Assembly (NCBI GenBank): GCA_964555565.1
Contig: CAZKTF010000013.1
Location: 1 to 31,633, forward strand
Source: CAZKTF01 sp964555565
GTDB taxonomy: Bacteria > Planctomycetota > JAJSAM01 > JAKLKS01
Direction: 5' to 3'
DNA length: 31,633 bases
Under the pieces are notes generated by a model. That model was not told where the DNA came from. It was given only the letters and a program-made list of their open reading frames with translations, and did not search any database. The position numbers and the translations under genes were made by a program. Shown in pieces: positions 7,485 to 15,079 of this stretch. Position 1 is the stretch's first letter, and each line of letters begins with the position of its first letter.

Positions 7485-8488
7485 GCGCGCCGCGGTTCAC
7501 CGTGGTGGTCCCCACCCGCGACCGCCGGGACCGCCTCCTCCGGGTCCTCGAGGCCCTCGGCCGGCAGGACCCCTCCGCCGGGGAGTTCGAGGTCGTGGTC
7601 GTGGACGACGGGTCGCGGGACGGGACGGGGGAGGCCGTCGCGCGCCTCGCGCCGCCTTTCCCCCTCCGTCTCCTCCGGAACGACCGGCCCTCGGGGCCGG
7701 CCGCCGCGCGGAACGCCGGGGCCGCCGGGGCCCGGGGGGAGTTCCTCGCCTTCCTCGACGACGACGCGGTCCCCCGGCCGGACTGGCTCCTCCGTGCCCT
7801 CGAGCGCCTGGAGCGGGACCGCCTGGACCTTCTGCAGGGGCCGTACCTCGTCGAGGGGACCGGGGAGGAGCTGCTCCGCCACGGGGAGCCGGGCCCGATC
7901 CCCTTCCTCGGCGGGAACCTCTTCGTCCGCCGCACGCTGTTCGAGCGCCTCGGGGGATTCGAGCCCGCCTACTACGACCCGGCCAGGGGACTGTACTTCC
8001 GCGAGGACGCGGACCTCGGGTTCCGGGCGCTGGACGCCGGCGCGCGCGTCGCCCTCGAGCCGGGCGTCGCCGTGGAACACCCGCACCCCTTTCCGGACTT
8101 CGCCTCCTGCGTGCGACACGTCCGCCGCTACGCCTTCGATCCCCTGCTCCACCGCCGGCACCCGGCGCGGTTCCGCGAGGGGATCGAGGTCAAGCGGGTC
8201 CTGGGGATGCGCCTGCGCCGGCCGCTCCACCGCGCGGCCCTCGCGCACGGGCTCCTCCTCGTGGCGGCGGCCTCCACCTTCGCCGCGGGTCTCCCGGGGA
8301 CGGCGGCGCTCCTCGGGGCCGGGGCCCTCGCCGCCGCCCTCGCGTTCCGGATCCGCTACCGCGGCCTCCGCCCGGGGGGCCTGCGCGGGGTCGCCGAGAT
8401 CCCCGGGTTCGCGGTCCTCCCGCTCGTCTACGTGGCCTCCTTCCTCGGGGGGTGCGTGCGCCACCGCGACTTCGGCGCCCTCGCGTGA
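7481..8488 (+). CDS. GT2 glycosyltransferase with C-terminal membrane segments
   Basis: A 335-residue protein. FTVVVPTRDRRDRLL opens the domain, VVDDGSRDGTG (about 40-50) and FLDDDAVPRPDW (about 91-102) give the metal and nucleotide site, and FREDADLGFRALDAG carries the probable catalytic-base region. After about residue 245 two hydrophobic stretches (HGLLLVAAASTFAAG and a later FAVLPLVYVASFLGG) suggest membrane anchoring near lipid-linked acceptors. It is translationally coupled to the upstream GT2 gene by a 4-nt overlap. The ABC-exporter promoter begins at its stop codon. The role in building the exported glycan is inferred from context. Confidence 0.9.
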   Translation: MSAPRFTVVVPTRDRRDRLLRVLEALGRQDPSAGEFEVVVVDDGSRDGTGEAVARLAPPFPLRLLRNDRPSGPAAARNAGAAGARGEFLAFLDDDAVPRPDWLLRALERLERDRLDLLQGPYLVEGTGEELLRHGEPGPIPFLGGNLFVRRTLFERLGGFEPAYYDPARGLYFREDADLGFRALDAGARVALEPGVAVEHPHPFPDFASCVRHVRRYAFDPLLHRRHPARFREGIEVKRVLGMRLRRPLHRAALAHGLLLVAAASTFAAGLPGTAALLGAGALAAALAFRIRYRGLRPGGLRGVAEIPGFAVLPLVYVASFLGGCVRHRDFGALA

Positions 8489-8517
8489 TTGACCGGGGCG
8501 GGAGGGGGCGGTACATC
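8489..8517 (+). promoter_or_regulatory. Sigma70-type promoter of the ABC exporter operon
   Basis: TTGACC (8489-8494), 17-nt spacer, TACATC (8512-8517). The -35 starts directly after the TGA of the preceding GT2 gene (8486-8488). The predicted start near 8524 leaves about a 6-nt leader before GTG 8530. This is one of the strongest promoter matches in the window. Confidence 0.65.
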
Positions 8518-8529
8518 TGGCGTGTCGCC

Positions 8530-9351
8530 GTGCGACCGGCGCCGCGGGGCGGCGCGAGTCCCGGGGTCCCCTTGATCGAACACTTCCGCGAACTGCACCG
8601 CCACCGGGCCCTGCTGGAGTGCCTCGTCCGCCGGGAGGTGCGGGCGCGCTACCGCGGATCCGTCCTGGGGTACCTCTGGACCCTGGCGAACCCGCTGCTC
8701 CTCCTCGCGGTGTACCTCCTCGTCTTCGAGCGCCTGACGAAGGCCGTCCAGGTGGATCGCTACCCGCTCTACCTGTTCGCCGGGATCCTCCCCTGGCTCT
8801 GGATCTCCGGTTCCCTCGCGGCGGGGACGGTCTCCATCCTGCAGGGGTCCCACCTGGTCGTGAACGCCTGCATCCCGCCGGGCATCCTCCCCGCGGTCGT
8901 GGTGATCTCGAACCTGGTCAACCTCGTCCTCGGGTTGCCCGTGGCCCTGGCGGCGACGATCGCCTACGGGGTCTCGCCCCTCCCGGCCCTCGCCGTCCTC
9001 CCGCTGGCGGTGCTCCTCCTCCTCCTGTTCCTGTACGGCGCCGCGCTCGCCGTCGCCGCCCTCACCGTGGCCCTGCGCGACTTCCAGCACCTGGTCCAGA
9101 ACGCCCTCCTCGTGTGGTTCTTCCTCACGCCCGTCGCCTGGCCCGCCTCCGTGGTCCCGGCGGAGTGGGGCCCCCTCCTCGCCGCGAACCCCGCGGCCGC
9201 CCTGGTCGCGCCCTTCCAGCGGGCGCTCCACGAGGGCGTCGTGCCGTCGCCGGGGGAGCTCGCGCTCGCGGCGGCCTGGGCCGTCGCCGGCCTCCTCGGG
9301 GGCGTGGCGGTCTTCGAGGCCCTCCGCGGCCGGCTCGCGGAGGAGATCTGA
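8530..9351 (+). CDS. wzm: ABC-2 polysaccharide export permease (Wzm/TagG type)
   Basis: About 273 residues with the layout of polysaccharide ABC exporters: a cytoplasmic N-terminal stretch ending in LVRREVRARYRGSVLGYLW, the typical interface helix where this family shows R-Y-x-x-S-x-L-G-x-L-W, then six membrane spans. The partner ATPase gene starts 5 nt after its stop. The GTG at 8530 follows a strong promoter at 8489-8517 and gives a length normal for the family; an upstream in-frame ATG at 8452 lies within the preceding gene. Together with the ATPase it should flip an undecaprenyl-linked glycan to the outer leaflet. The N-terminus could begin a few codons later, at TTG 8572. Confidence 0.9.
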   Translation: MRPAPRGGASPGVPLIEHFRELHRHRALLECLVRREVRARYRGSVLGYLWTLANPLLLLAVYLLVFERLTKAVQVDRYPLYLFAGILPWLWISGSLAAGTVSILQGSHLVVNACIPPGILPAVVVISNLVNLVLGLPVALAATIAYGVSPLPALAVLPLAVLLLLLFLYGAALAVAALTVALRDFQHLVQNALLVWFFLTPVAWPASVVPAEWGPLLAANPAAALVAPFQRALHEGVVPSPGELALAAAWAVAGLLGGVAVFEALRGRLAEEI

Positions 9352-9356
9352 GCCCC

Positions 9357-10190
9357 GTGGAACCTGCCATCGTCGTCGAGGGGCTCACGAAGACCTTCCG
9401 GGTCTACCGCCCCCAGGGCCCCCTCACGCTGAAGACGCTCTTCGTGGAGGCCGTCCGCTCCCGTCTCTCGGGGCGCCCCCGGCCCCGCGGGCCGGCGCGC
9501 TCCGAGGTCCTCCTCGACGTCAACTTCACCGTGGGCGCAGGCGAGACCGTGGGGATCCTGGGCCGCAACGGCTCCGGGAAGTCCACGCTGCTCCGCGTCC
9601 TGGCCGGCGTCTACCGCCCCGACACGGGCCGGGTGGCGGTCCGGGGCCGCCCCGGGGCCATCCTCGCCCTGGGCTCGGGGTTCCACCCGGACTTCACCGG
9701 GCGGGAGAACCTCCTCGTCAACGCCACCGTGCTGGGAATGTCGCGCGCCGAGATCGCCGCGAAGTACGCTTCCATCGTCGAGTTCGCGGAGCTGGGCGCG
9801 GCGATGGACGCGCCGCTCCGCACCTACTCTTCCGGGATGGCGCTGCGGCTGTCCTTCTCCGTGGCGGTGCACGCGGACCCCGAGGTGCTGCTCTTGGACG
9901 AGATCCTGGCGGTGGGGGACGAGGCCTTCCAGCGGAAGTGCCGCGAGGCCCTCCTCGCCCGCACCCGGTCCGGGACGAGGGCCACGATGCTGGCGAGCCA
10001 CGACCTGGAGGCGGTCCGGGCGCTCTGCGGGCGGGTCCTCGTCCTCGACCCGCCGCGCGTGCGCGTGCACGCGGACGCCAAGACGGCCATCGCCGACTAC
10101 CGCGGGCTCCTCGAGGGACCCGGAGTCCCCGCGGGCGCGGGGCCGGTGCGGGTGCGCGCCGCGGCGGGGCCCGCGGGGGTGGACCCGTGA
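9357..10190 (+). CDS. wzt: Polysaccharide export ABC transporter ATPase (Wzt/TagH type, no carbohydrate-binding domain)
   Basis: A 277-residue ATPase. It has Walker A GRNGSGKST (69-77), signature YSSGM (157-161), Walker B VLLLDEILAVGDE (177-189) and H-loop LASHD (His 215). The segment LGSGFHPDFTGRENL is characteristic of the Wzt/TagH/RfbE subfamily. It ends soon after the nucleotide-binding domain, so the C-terminal carbohydrate-binding domain that gives some Wzt proteins substrate specificity is absent. It starts at GTG 9357, 5 nt after the permease stop, and overlaps the downstream GT4 gene by GTGA (10187-10190). Confidence 0.93.
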   Translation: MEPAIVVEGLTKTFRVYRPQGPLTLKTLFVEAVRSRLSGRPRPRGPARSEVLLDVNFTVGAGETVGILGRNGSGKSTLLRVLAGVYRPDTGRVAVRGRPGAILALGSGFHPDFTGRENLLVNATVLGMSRAEIAAKYASIVEFAELGAAMDAPLRTYSSGMALRLSFSVAVHADPEVLLLDEILAVGDEAFQRKCREALLARTRSGTRATMLASHDLEAVRALCGRVLVLDPPRVRVHADAKTAIADYRGLLEGPGVPAGAGPVRVRAAAGPAGVDP

Positions 10191-11305
10191 GGATCGCGGT
10201 GGTGCACGACTGGGTCACGGGGATGCGCGGGGGCGAGCGGGTGCTCCACGAGATCGCCGCCGTGTTCCCGGGCGCCGACCTCTACACCCTCGTCCACGTC
10301 CCGGGGGCCTCCTCGGCCCGGATCGACGGGCTGCGGATCACCGAGAGCCTGCTCTCGCGGCTGCCCGGGGGGCGCCGCCACTTCCGCATGCTCCTGCCCC
10401 TGTTCCCCTGGGTCGTGGAGCGCTTCCGCCTCGAGGGCTACGACGTCGTCCTCTCCTCGAGCCACGCGGTCGCCAAGGGGGTGCGGCCGCCGCCCGGGGC
10501 CGCCCACGTCTGCTACTGCCACACCCCCATGCGCTACGTCTGGGACCACTGCGAGACCTACCTGGGGAAGGGACTCCGCAGGGCCCTGGCGGAGCCCCTC
10601 GTGCGCTACCTCCGCGGATGGGACCGGGACGCGAGCGGCCCGGAGCGCGTGACCAGCTTCCTCGCCAACTCGCGCACGGTGGCCGACCGGATCCGCCGCC
10701 ACTACGGGCGCGACTCCCGCGTCGTGTACCCCCCCGTGGACCTCGCCCTCTTCCGGCCCTCCGGCACCCCCCCGGAGGACTACTACCTGATGGTCAGCTC
10801 CTTCGTGCCCTACAAGCGCGCGGACCTGGCGATGGAAGCCTTCCGCTCCCTCGGGCGTCCCCTCCTCGTGGTCGGCGACGGGCCGCTGCGCGAGCGCGTC
10901 CGCCGCCTCGCCCCCCCCAACGCCATCTTCCTCGGCCACGTCCCCGACCCGGTCCTCGCCGACCTCTACGCGCGTTCCCTCGCGCTGGTCCATCCCCAGG
11001 AGGAGGACCTGGGGATCGCGGCGCTCGAGGCGCAGGCGTCGGGCCGGCCGGTCCTCGCCTTCGGGCGCGGCGGGGCGACGGAGACCGTGGTGCCGCTGGC
11101 CGGCCGGGGGGGGCCCTCGCCCACCGGGGTCTTCTTCCACGAGCAGACCCCCGCCGCGCTGCAGGGGGCGGTGCGCCTGTTCGAGAGGAACCTCGCGCGC
11201 TTCGACGCCGGGGCCATCCGGAGGCACGCGGAGCAGTTCGGGACGGACCGGTTCCGCCGGGAGATCGCGGACGCCGTGGGCGCCGCGGCCGCCGCGGCGG
11301 GCTAG
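10187..11305 (+). CDS. GT4 glycosyltransferase (WbaZ-like mannosyltransferase family)
   Basis: A 372-residue GT-B enzyme. The N-terminal acceptor domain starts MRIAVVHDWVTGMRGGERVL, followed by SSSHAVAKGV and CYCHTPMRYVWD, which are typical of WbaZ-type mannosyltransferases. The C-terminal donor domain has YLMVSSFVPYKRADLAMEAF, VVGDGPLRERV, and the E-x7-E region EEDLGIAALEAQASGRPVLAF. It starts at GTG 10187 overlapping the ATPase stop. It ends at a TAG (11303-11305) that is part of a CTAG duplicated by insertion of the 266-bp element immediately downstream. Use of GDP-mannose is a family-based guess. Confidence 0.92.
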   Translation: MRIAVVHDWVTGMRGGERVLHEIAAVFPGADLYTLVHVPGASSARIDGLRITESLLSRLPGGRRHFRMLLPLFPWVVERFRLEGYDVVLSSSHAVAKGVRPPPGAAHVCYCHTPMRYVWDHCETYLGKGLRRALAEPLVRYLRGWDRDASGPERVTSFLANSRTVADRIRRHYGRDSRVVYPPVDLALFRPSGTPPEDYYLMVSSFVPYKRADLAMEAFRSLGRPLLVVGDGPLRERVRRLAPPNAIFLGHVPDPVLADLYARSLALVHPQEEDLGIAALEAQASGRPVLAFGRGGATETVVPLAGRGGPSPTGVFFHEQTPAALQGAVRLFERNLARFDAGAIRRHAEQFGTDRFRREIADAVGAAAAAAG

Positions 11306-11324
11306 CCCGCCCTATTCATGGGGG
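11306..11324 (+). repeat. Left terminal inverted repeat of the MITE-like element
   Basis: CCCGCCCTATTCATGGGGG, matching the reverse complement of 11553-11571 at 18 of 19 positions. Confidence 0.9.
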
Positions 11325-11475
11325 TGCGCGCGACGACGACGGAAGGCAGGTCGCGGGAAGGCGTTCGGCAGTCATGGAACGGCAGGCAGGACGGACAGGC
11401 TGTTCCGCGAGCGGCATCGCGCCGAGGCCAAGGAGGGCCGCCGAAGACATACCCGATGAGGGTAGGCGAGGCGGA

Positions 11476-11508
11476 GCGCGGGAAGCGGCCGAAGGCCGCT
11501 CCCCGCGC
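11476..11508. repeat. Strong internal hairpin of the MITE-like element
   Basis: Arms 11476-11490 and 11494-11508 pair at 14 of 15 positions around a GAA loop. There is no T-run on either side, so it is not an obvious intrinsic terminator, though it could block convergent read-through between the two flanking genes. Confidence 0.75.
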
Positions 11509-11552
11509 GCCCCGACGCAGGGATCGGCGCAAGGACGCCGCGGAACCGTGTG

Positions 11553-11571
11553 CCCCCATGAATAGGTCGGG
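11553..11571 (-). repeat. Right terminal inverted repeat of the MITE-like element
   Basis: Reads CCCGACCTATTCATGGGGG on the minus strand. It is followed outward by the right CTAG target duplicate (11572-11575). Confidence 0.9.
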
Positions 11572-13584
11572 CTAGCGGCCCAGGATCTCCCGGGCGCGCG
11601 CCGCGTCCTCGGTCGTGAACCAGGCGCCCCGGGCGACGCCCCTCTCGAGCGTGCGCTTGGCCGCCGCGCGGTCGCCGCCCGCGTCGATGAGGCACGCCAT
11701 CCGGAGCCACCCCGCGCCGTTGGTCGGGTCGAGGGCCACGACGGACGCGGCCGCCTGGAGGGCCCCCGCGGCGTCCCCGCGGTAGGCCCGCAGGTCCGAG
11801 AGGGCGATCTTCACCTCGGGGCGCCGGGCGGCGTGGAGCGCGACGCGCTCGAGCTCCTCCTCCACCGCGGCGGCCGCCGCGGGGTCGGCACGGAGGCCCG
11901 GGTCCCGGAGGAGGAGGGCGGCGCGGTAGAGCGGGGGGTGGATGTCGCGGGGGTGCGCCTCGCCCGCGCGACCCAGCTCCTCGAAGGCCCCGCGGGCGAG
12001 GATCCCCGCCTCCCCCGTCCGCCCCCCCTTCCGGAGCGAGGGCAGCCAGAGGGTCACCGTCCACCCGAAGACCGTCCGCAGCGCGTCCCCGCCCGCGACC
12101 GGGGGTTCGAGGGCGCGCCGCACGCGCTCCACGGCCCCCGGGTCGCCGGCCGCCACCGCCGCGATGGCGGACGCCACCCCGCGGTTGGCCGCCGCGGGGC
12201 GGAGGTCCCCGTGCCACGCGACGACCGCGAGGAGGACCCCGGCGGCCGCGGCCGCGGGCCTCCGCCACCGGGGAGGGGGCGGGGGGGCGCCCTCCTCCAA
12301 CGGGGGCTCGCGCGGCGGGGCCGCCACGGACGCGACGAGGGCGAGGAACAGGACGCGGTGGACCAGCGCGGAAGGGTCGTCGAAGACCGTGAGGTCCACG
12401 ACGAACCGGGCCGCGAGGAACCCGACGGCCGCGGCGGCCGTGCGCGCGTCGATCCATCCCCGTTCCGCGGCGCGCCAGAGCCAGAGCAGCGTCACGCCGT
12501 GGAGGAGCAGCCAGGCGGCCATCCCGGGGAACCCCTGCACCGCCAGCACGTTCAGCGGCACCGTGTGGGCGTGGTCGAAGGAGGACTCCGCGCTCCCGAA
12601 CCGGGAGAACCCCGCGGGGTAGTGGGCATCGAAGGCGTAGGCGAAGTTGCACGGGCCCCAGCCGAGGAGGGGCCGGTCCCGCGCGGCCTGGAAGGCGGCG
12701 GTGATCGCGGCACGCCGCGGCGCGAAGGAGGGGTCGGAGGGGTTGATCGTCGCCATCCTCCGCCAGGCCGGCGCCTCGCGGGCGAGGTCCGACAGGCCGA
12801 GGGCGAGGACGGCCGCCCCCGCGCACGCGGACACGGCCAGGCCCGCGATCCACTTCCTCCGCGTCGCGCCCCCCCTCGGGGCTAGGACGATCCGGACGAG
12901 CGCGAGGGCGGCGGCGCCGGCGGCGAGCCCGGCGAGGGCCCCCCGCGACTGGCTGACCAGGACCCCGGCGACCCCGGCCCCGATCCCCAGGCGCGCGAGG
13001 ACGACCTCGGCCCGCGAGGAGGCCTGCGCCCGGAGGATCGCGGCCAGGAAGACCGTGGCGAGGGCCGTCGTCCCGAGGAACGTGCCGTGCCCGAGCGTGG
13101 AGGTGGGGCGGGCGCCGGGGAACTCCGGGAGCATCCCCGGGACGACGGCCTGCACCGTCCCGAGGAGGCCGGCCGCGGCCCCCGCGGCCACGGCCGTGAA
13201 GAGGAGGGGCCTCCACTCCCCCCAGCCGCGGACCGCGTGGACCGCCGCGGCGTACCACGCCGCGCCGCAGAGGAGCGTGTACAGTCCCATCATCCGTTCC
13301 GGGGTGTCCCAGAGGCTCCGCCCGGGGTCCACGCCCGCGAGGGAGGAGGCGGCGGCGCTCAGGAGGAACGCCGCGCCCCCGAGGGTGACCCAGGAGGGGA
13401 ACCGGGGTCCGCCGGGGCGCGCGCGGGGTGCCGCCCAGGGGAGGAGGGCCAGGGCCGCCAGGGACGCGAGCCGGAGGAGGAAGACCTTCGGGGCGATGGA
13501 CGGGGAGAGGAAGCCCCTGTCCTCGAGGAGCGGGACCAGGAGGGGGATCCCGAGGAGGACGCGGACCGCGGCAGCGAACGTCAC
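11572..13584 (-). CDS. O-antigen polymerase/ligase family (WzyC) membrane protein with C-terminal helical repeats
   Basis: A 670-residue protein starting at GTG 13584. About ten membrane spans occupy residues 1-430. The WzyC-type loop is present: RPLLGWGPCNFAYAFDAHY, then SSFDHAHTVPLNVLAVQGFPG, the conserved region containing the catalytic-site His in ligases such as WaaL. Residues about 460-670 are soluble and resemble degenerate TPRs (VALDPTNGAGWLRMACLIDAGGDRAAAKRTLERG). Such proteins polymerise or ligate undecaprenyl-linked glycans at the outer face of the membrane. Whether this one is polymerase or ligase is unclear; an ABC-exported glycan normally needs a ligase, not Wzy. Its TAG stop is part of the right CTAG duplication of the 266-bp insertion. 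Confidence 0.87.
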   Translation of the reverse strand: MTFAAAVRVLLGIPLLVPLLEDRGFLSPSIAPKVFLLRLASLAALALLPWAAPRARPGGPRFPSWVTLGGAAFLLSAAASSLAGVDPGRSLWDTPERMMGLYTLLCGAAWYAAAVHAVRGWGEWRPLLFTAVAAGAAAGLLGTVQAVVPGMLPEFPGARPTSTLGHGTFLGTTALATVFLAAILRAQASSRAEVVLARLGIGAGVAGVLVSQSRGALAGLAAGAAALALVRIVLAPRGGATRRKWIAGLAVSACAGAAVLALGLSDLAREAPAWRRMATINPSDPSFAPRRAAITAAFQAARDRPLLGWGPCNFAYAFDAHYPAGFSRFGSAESSFDHAHTVPLNVLAVQGFPGMAAWLLLHGVTLLWLWRAAERGWIDARTAAAAVGFLAARFVVDLTVFDDPSALVHRVLFLALVASVAAPPREPPLEEGAPPPPPRWRRPAAAAAGVLLAVVAWHGDLRPAAANRGVASAIAAVAAGDPGAVERVRRALEPPVAGGDALRTVFGWTVTLWLPSLRKGGRTGEAGILARGAFEELGRAGEAHPRDIHPPLYRAALLLRDPGLRADPAAAAAVEEELERVALHAARRPEVKIALSDLRAYRGDAAGALQAAASVVALDPTNGAGWLRMACLIDAGGDRAAAKRTLERGVARGAWFTTEDAARAREILGR

Positions 13585-13630
13585 GGGCCGGGGCGGCGCG
13601 CGGACCGGCGCGCCCGCGGGCGCGCGGCGG

Positions 13631-14242
13631 TCAGTTGCTCCGGTCTACCACGAAGACGATGACGATGGTGCCCTTGAAGGGCTCGCCGTCGTTCTCGCCC
13701 CCGGCGACCTGTCCGGAGAACCGGATCGTCACCTTCCCCTTGGCCTCGGTGAAGTTGTGCGTGGCCCTGGCGCTCCCGACCGCGTCGAGCGAGTCCCGCA
13801 GGACGAGCAGGCCGGCCCCGGGCGCCGGGTCGGTGAACGAGTCCACCATGGCCGTCACGGTCACCGCGGTCAGGCTGGTGAAGTTGTCAACGATGTTCTC
13901 CAGCGAGAGCAGCGCGAACGGGGAGGTGCCCTCGAACTTGACGGTCGTCTGGGTGAACTTCGTGGGGTCCAGGATGAGCGGGCCGGATGCGGTCAGCGTC
14001 ACCGCCGAATTCGGCGGCGTGAACGAGACGGAGTTCAGGCCCAGGTAGACCTCGTTGTCATACACGAAGAGGGGCGCGGTGAATTCCCCCCTGCCCGTCT
14101 CTTTCTTCGCGCCCTTGACCTTGGACTTGACGGTGACGGTGCCGCTCCTCCCGATCCAGGACGTGTTCACCATGGCGAGGGCGGCGGAGGCGACGATCGC
14201 CAGGACGATGGCCCCGGCCACGGCGACGGCGAGTCGGCGCAT
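13631..14242 (-). CDS. Secreted protein of unknown function, paralogue 1 (short form)
   Basis: A 203-residue protein. Signal peptide MRRLAVAVAGAIVLAIVASA followed by ALA and a mature start near residue 24. The remainder looks beta-rich (GTVTVKSKVKGAKKETGRGE, VSFTPPNSAVTLTASGPLIL, GKVTIRFSGQVAGGENDGE). It matches the N-terminal 200 residues of the 342-residue protein at 16335-17363, with a near-identical 85-nt block. It stops at DRSN exactly where the longer paralogue continues with SGGPCVEG, so it may be a truncated copy, or the other may be extended. GGGAGG just before ATG 14242 is a good ribosome-binding site. I recognise no family. Confidence 0.8.
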   Translation of the reverse strand: MRRLAVAVAGAIVLAIVASAALAMVNTSWIGRSGTVTVKSKVKGAKKETGRGEFTAPLFVYDNEVYLGLNSVSFTPPNSAVTLTASGPLILDPTKFTQTTVKFEGTSPFALLSLENIVDNFTSLTAVTVTAMVDSFTDPAPGAGLLVLRDSLDAVGSARATHNFTEAKGKVTIRFSGQVAGGENDGEPFKGTIVIVFVVDRSN

Positions 14243-14270
14243 GGGAGCCTCCCTCGAATGGACCGGACCC

Positions 14271-14276
14271 AGTCTA
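14271..14276 (-). promoter_or_regulatory. -10 element of secreted paralogue 1
   Basis: TAGACT on the minus strand (14276-14271), about 28 nt before ATG 14242, with a ribosome-binding site in between. The same block through TAGACT is conserved in front of paralogue 2 (17392-17397); similarity stops just beyond it, marking the edge of the duplication. Confidence 0.5.
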
Positions 14277-14296
14277 TCGCCCCCCGGTGTCAGATG

Positions 14297-14361
14297 CCTT
14301 CTTGTTCTTCACGCCGCCGCGCGACGCTCACCCTCCCGAGGAACAAGAAGGGTACTTGTTC
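14297..14361. repeat. Inverted CTTGTTC repeats with alternative pairing
   Basis: CCTTCTTGTTC (14297-14307) is exactly complementary to GAACAAGAAGG (14341-14351). GAACAAG (14341-14347) is also complementary to CTTGTTC at 14355-14361, giving a tighter competing hairpin with a 7-nt loop. A fourth CTTGTTC lies at 14483-14489 before hicB. The stretch is AT-rich for this window and sits in the roughly 150-bp gap between paralogue 1 and the tRNA fragment, which otherwise shows no gene. Confidence 0.65.
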
Positions 14362-14392
14362 ACCCCAGCATCAACGGCCGCGGGACTTGCGG

Positions 14393-14442
14393 GCTGGTTC
14401 GCAATCAGGAGGTCAAGGGTTCAAGTCCCTTTACCTCCACCA
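14393..14442 (+). pseudogene. 3' half of a tRNA-Ala(CGC), probable attachment-site remnant (left)
   Basis: Reads as anticodon 3' side to CCA end: anticodon loop TTCGCAA (anticodon CGC) with TCAGG stem, variable loop AGGTC, T-arm AAGGG-TTCAAGT-CCCTT, acceptor 3' strand TACCTCC, discriminator A and encoded CCA (14440-14442). T at tRNA position 70 fits the G3:U70 identity pair of tRNA-Ala. No D-arm or matching 5' acceptor strand is found upstream, so this is not a functional tRNA. Bases 14398-14442 match 16199-16243 at 43 of 45 positions. Confidence 0.75.
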
Positions 14443-14511
14443 TCCGCAGGCCGGTCCGCCGCAGGAGGTTGCGGTGGCGGGGCTTGTTCGTTCCCGGTCA
14501 GCGCCCGAAGG

Positions 14512-14535
14512 TAGACTGGAGGGGTCCACCGGAGG
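14512..14535 (+). promoter_or_regulatory. -10 element and ribosome-binding site of hicB1
   Basis: TAGACT (14512-14517), and GGAGG (14531-14535) seven bases before ATG 14543. There is no convincing -35; a CTTGTTC copy lies upstream at 14483-14489. Confidence 0.5.
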
Positions 14536-14542
14536 CTGGCCC

Positions 14543-14752
14543 ATGAAGTTCGTCGTGATTCTCGACAGGGACGAGGACGGGGTGTTCGTCGTGGAATGCC
14601 CGTCGATCCCCGGCTGCCTCAGCCAGGGGCGGACCGAGCGCGAGGCCCTCCGGAACATCAGAGAGGCCATCCGCCTCTGCCTCGATGTCCGGGCCGAGCG
14701 CGGCATGCCGCTCACCGTCACGACCCGCGAAGTGGAGATCGCTGTCCGTTGA
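14543..14752 (+). CDS. hicB: HicB-like antitoxin
   Basis: A 69-residue protein with the HicB partial-RNase-H-like fold signature: MKFVVILDRDEDGVFVVECP, then IPGCLSQGRTEREALRNIRE. HicB proteins bind and neutralise HicA and often repress their own operon, but this short form lacks the usual C-terminal HTH or RHH DNA-binding domain. It precedes hicA (antitoxin first), with stop and start overlapping as TTGA (14749-14752). It lies inside the islet bounded by the tRNA-Ala fragments. Base composition is less GC-rich than that of the flanking glycan genes, suggesting transfer. Confidence 0.88.
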   Translation: MKFVVILDRDEDGVFVVECPSIPGCLSQGRTEREALRNIREAIRLCLDVRAERGMPLTVTTREVEIAVR

Positions 14753-14973
14753 GCCGCCTCCCCGTCCTCAGCGGACGGCAAGTGGTCCGCGCCTTCGAGC
14801 GTCTCGGCTGGGAGGTCGCGAGGCAGCGCGGGGGCCACATCGTCCTCGTCAAGTCCGGTCAAATCGCGACGCTCAGCGTGCCCGATCACCGCGAGGTCGC
14901 ACAGGGGACGCTCCGGGGGTTGCTCCGAAGGGCGGGGGTCATGCCCGACGAGTTCCGGCGCGTCGTCCGGTAG
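14749..14973 (+). CDS. hicA: HicA-like toxin (mRNA interferase, YcfA family)
   Basis: A 74-residue double-stranded RNA-binding-fold toxin that cleaves mRNA when not held by HicB. It shows LSGRQVVRAFERLGWEVARQ, the catalytic-His strand RGGHIVLVK (His 30), and VPDHREVAQGTLRGLLRRAG, the conserved HxE...GTL segment. The TTG start at 14749 overlaps the hicB stop, and upstream in-frame ATGs fall inside hicB. The catalytic His and length are intact, so it appears functional. It is a duplicate of the pair of which only hicB2 and a hicA head remain at 15706-15947. Confidence 0.88.
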   Translation: MSRLPVLSGRQVVRAFERLGWEVARQRGGHIVLVKSGQIATLSVPDHREVAQGTLRGLLRRAGVMPDEFRRVVR

Positions 14974-15079
14974 GCCTCACCCATCCGGAGGTACGACGAA
15001 CAACGGCGCCGGGCACGCCAGTTCACGCCGCCCGGGTCCGCCCGGGCGTGCCTTGAAAGGAGGTGCTGCCACAGTACCT

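Larger units (their letters stand above)
11306..11571. mobile_element. MITE-like non-autonomous element inserted in CTAG
   Basis: A 266-bp element with terminal inverted repeats CCCG[C/A]CCTATTCATGGGGG (18 of 19 match; 11306-11324 and 11571-11553) and flanking 4-bp direct repeats CTAG (11302-11305 and 11572-11575). It encodes no recognisable transposase. The interior has a 15-bp imperfect hairpin (11476-11508). The left CTAG supplies the TAG stop of the GT4 gene and the right CTAG supplies the TAG stop of the convergent WzyC-like gene. Removing the element and one CTAG restores two genes with stop codons overlapping in a single CTAG. Some IS5-family elements duplicate a 4-bp YTAR target such as CTAG, but the parent family is not identified here. 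Confidence 0.85.

Noticed and set aside
11476..11508. MITE hairpin as an intrinsic terminator
   Set aside because: The stem is strong but no T-run follows on either strand, so it was recorded only as a hairpin.
11302..11575. Two 85-codon open frames spanning the MITE on opposite strands
   Set aside because: They run from one inverted repeat to the other without a ribosome-binding site or recognisable domain; absence of stops is expected at this GC content.
14330..14442. A complete functional tRNA gene
   Set aside because: No D-arm and no 5' acceptor strand (GGGGGTA or similar) occurs at the needed distance; only the 3' half is present. The same holds for the copy ending at 16243.
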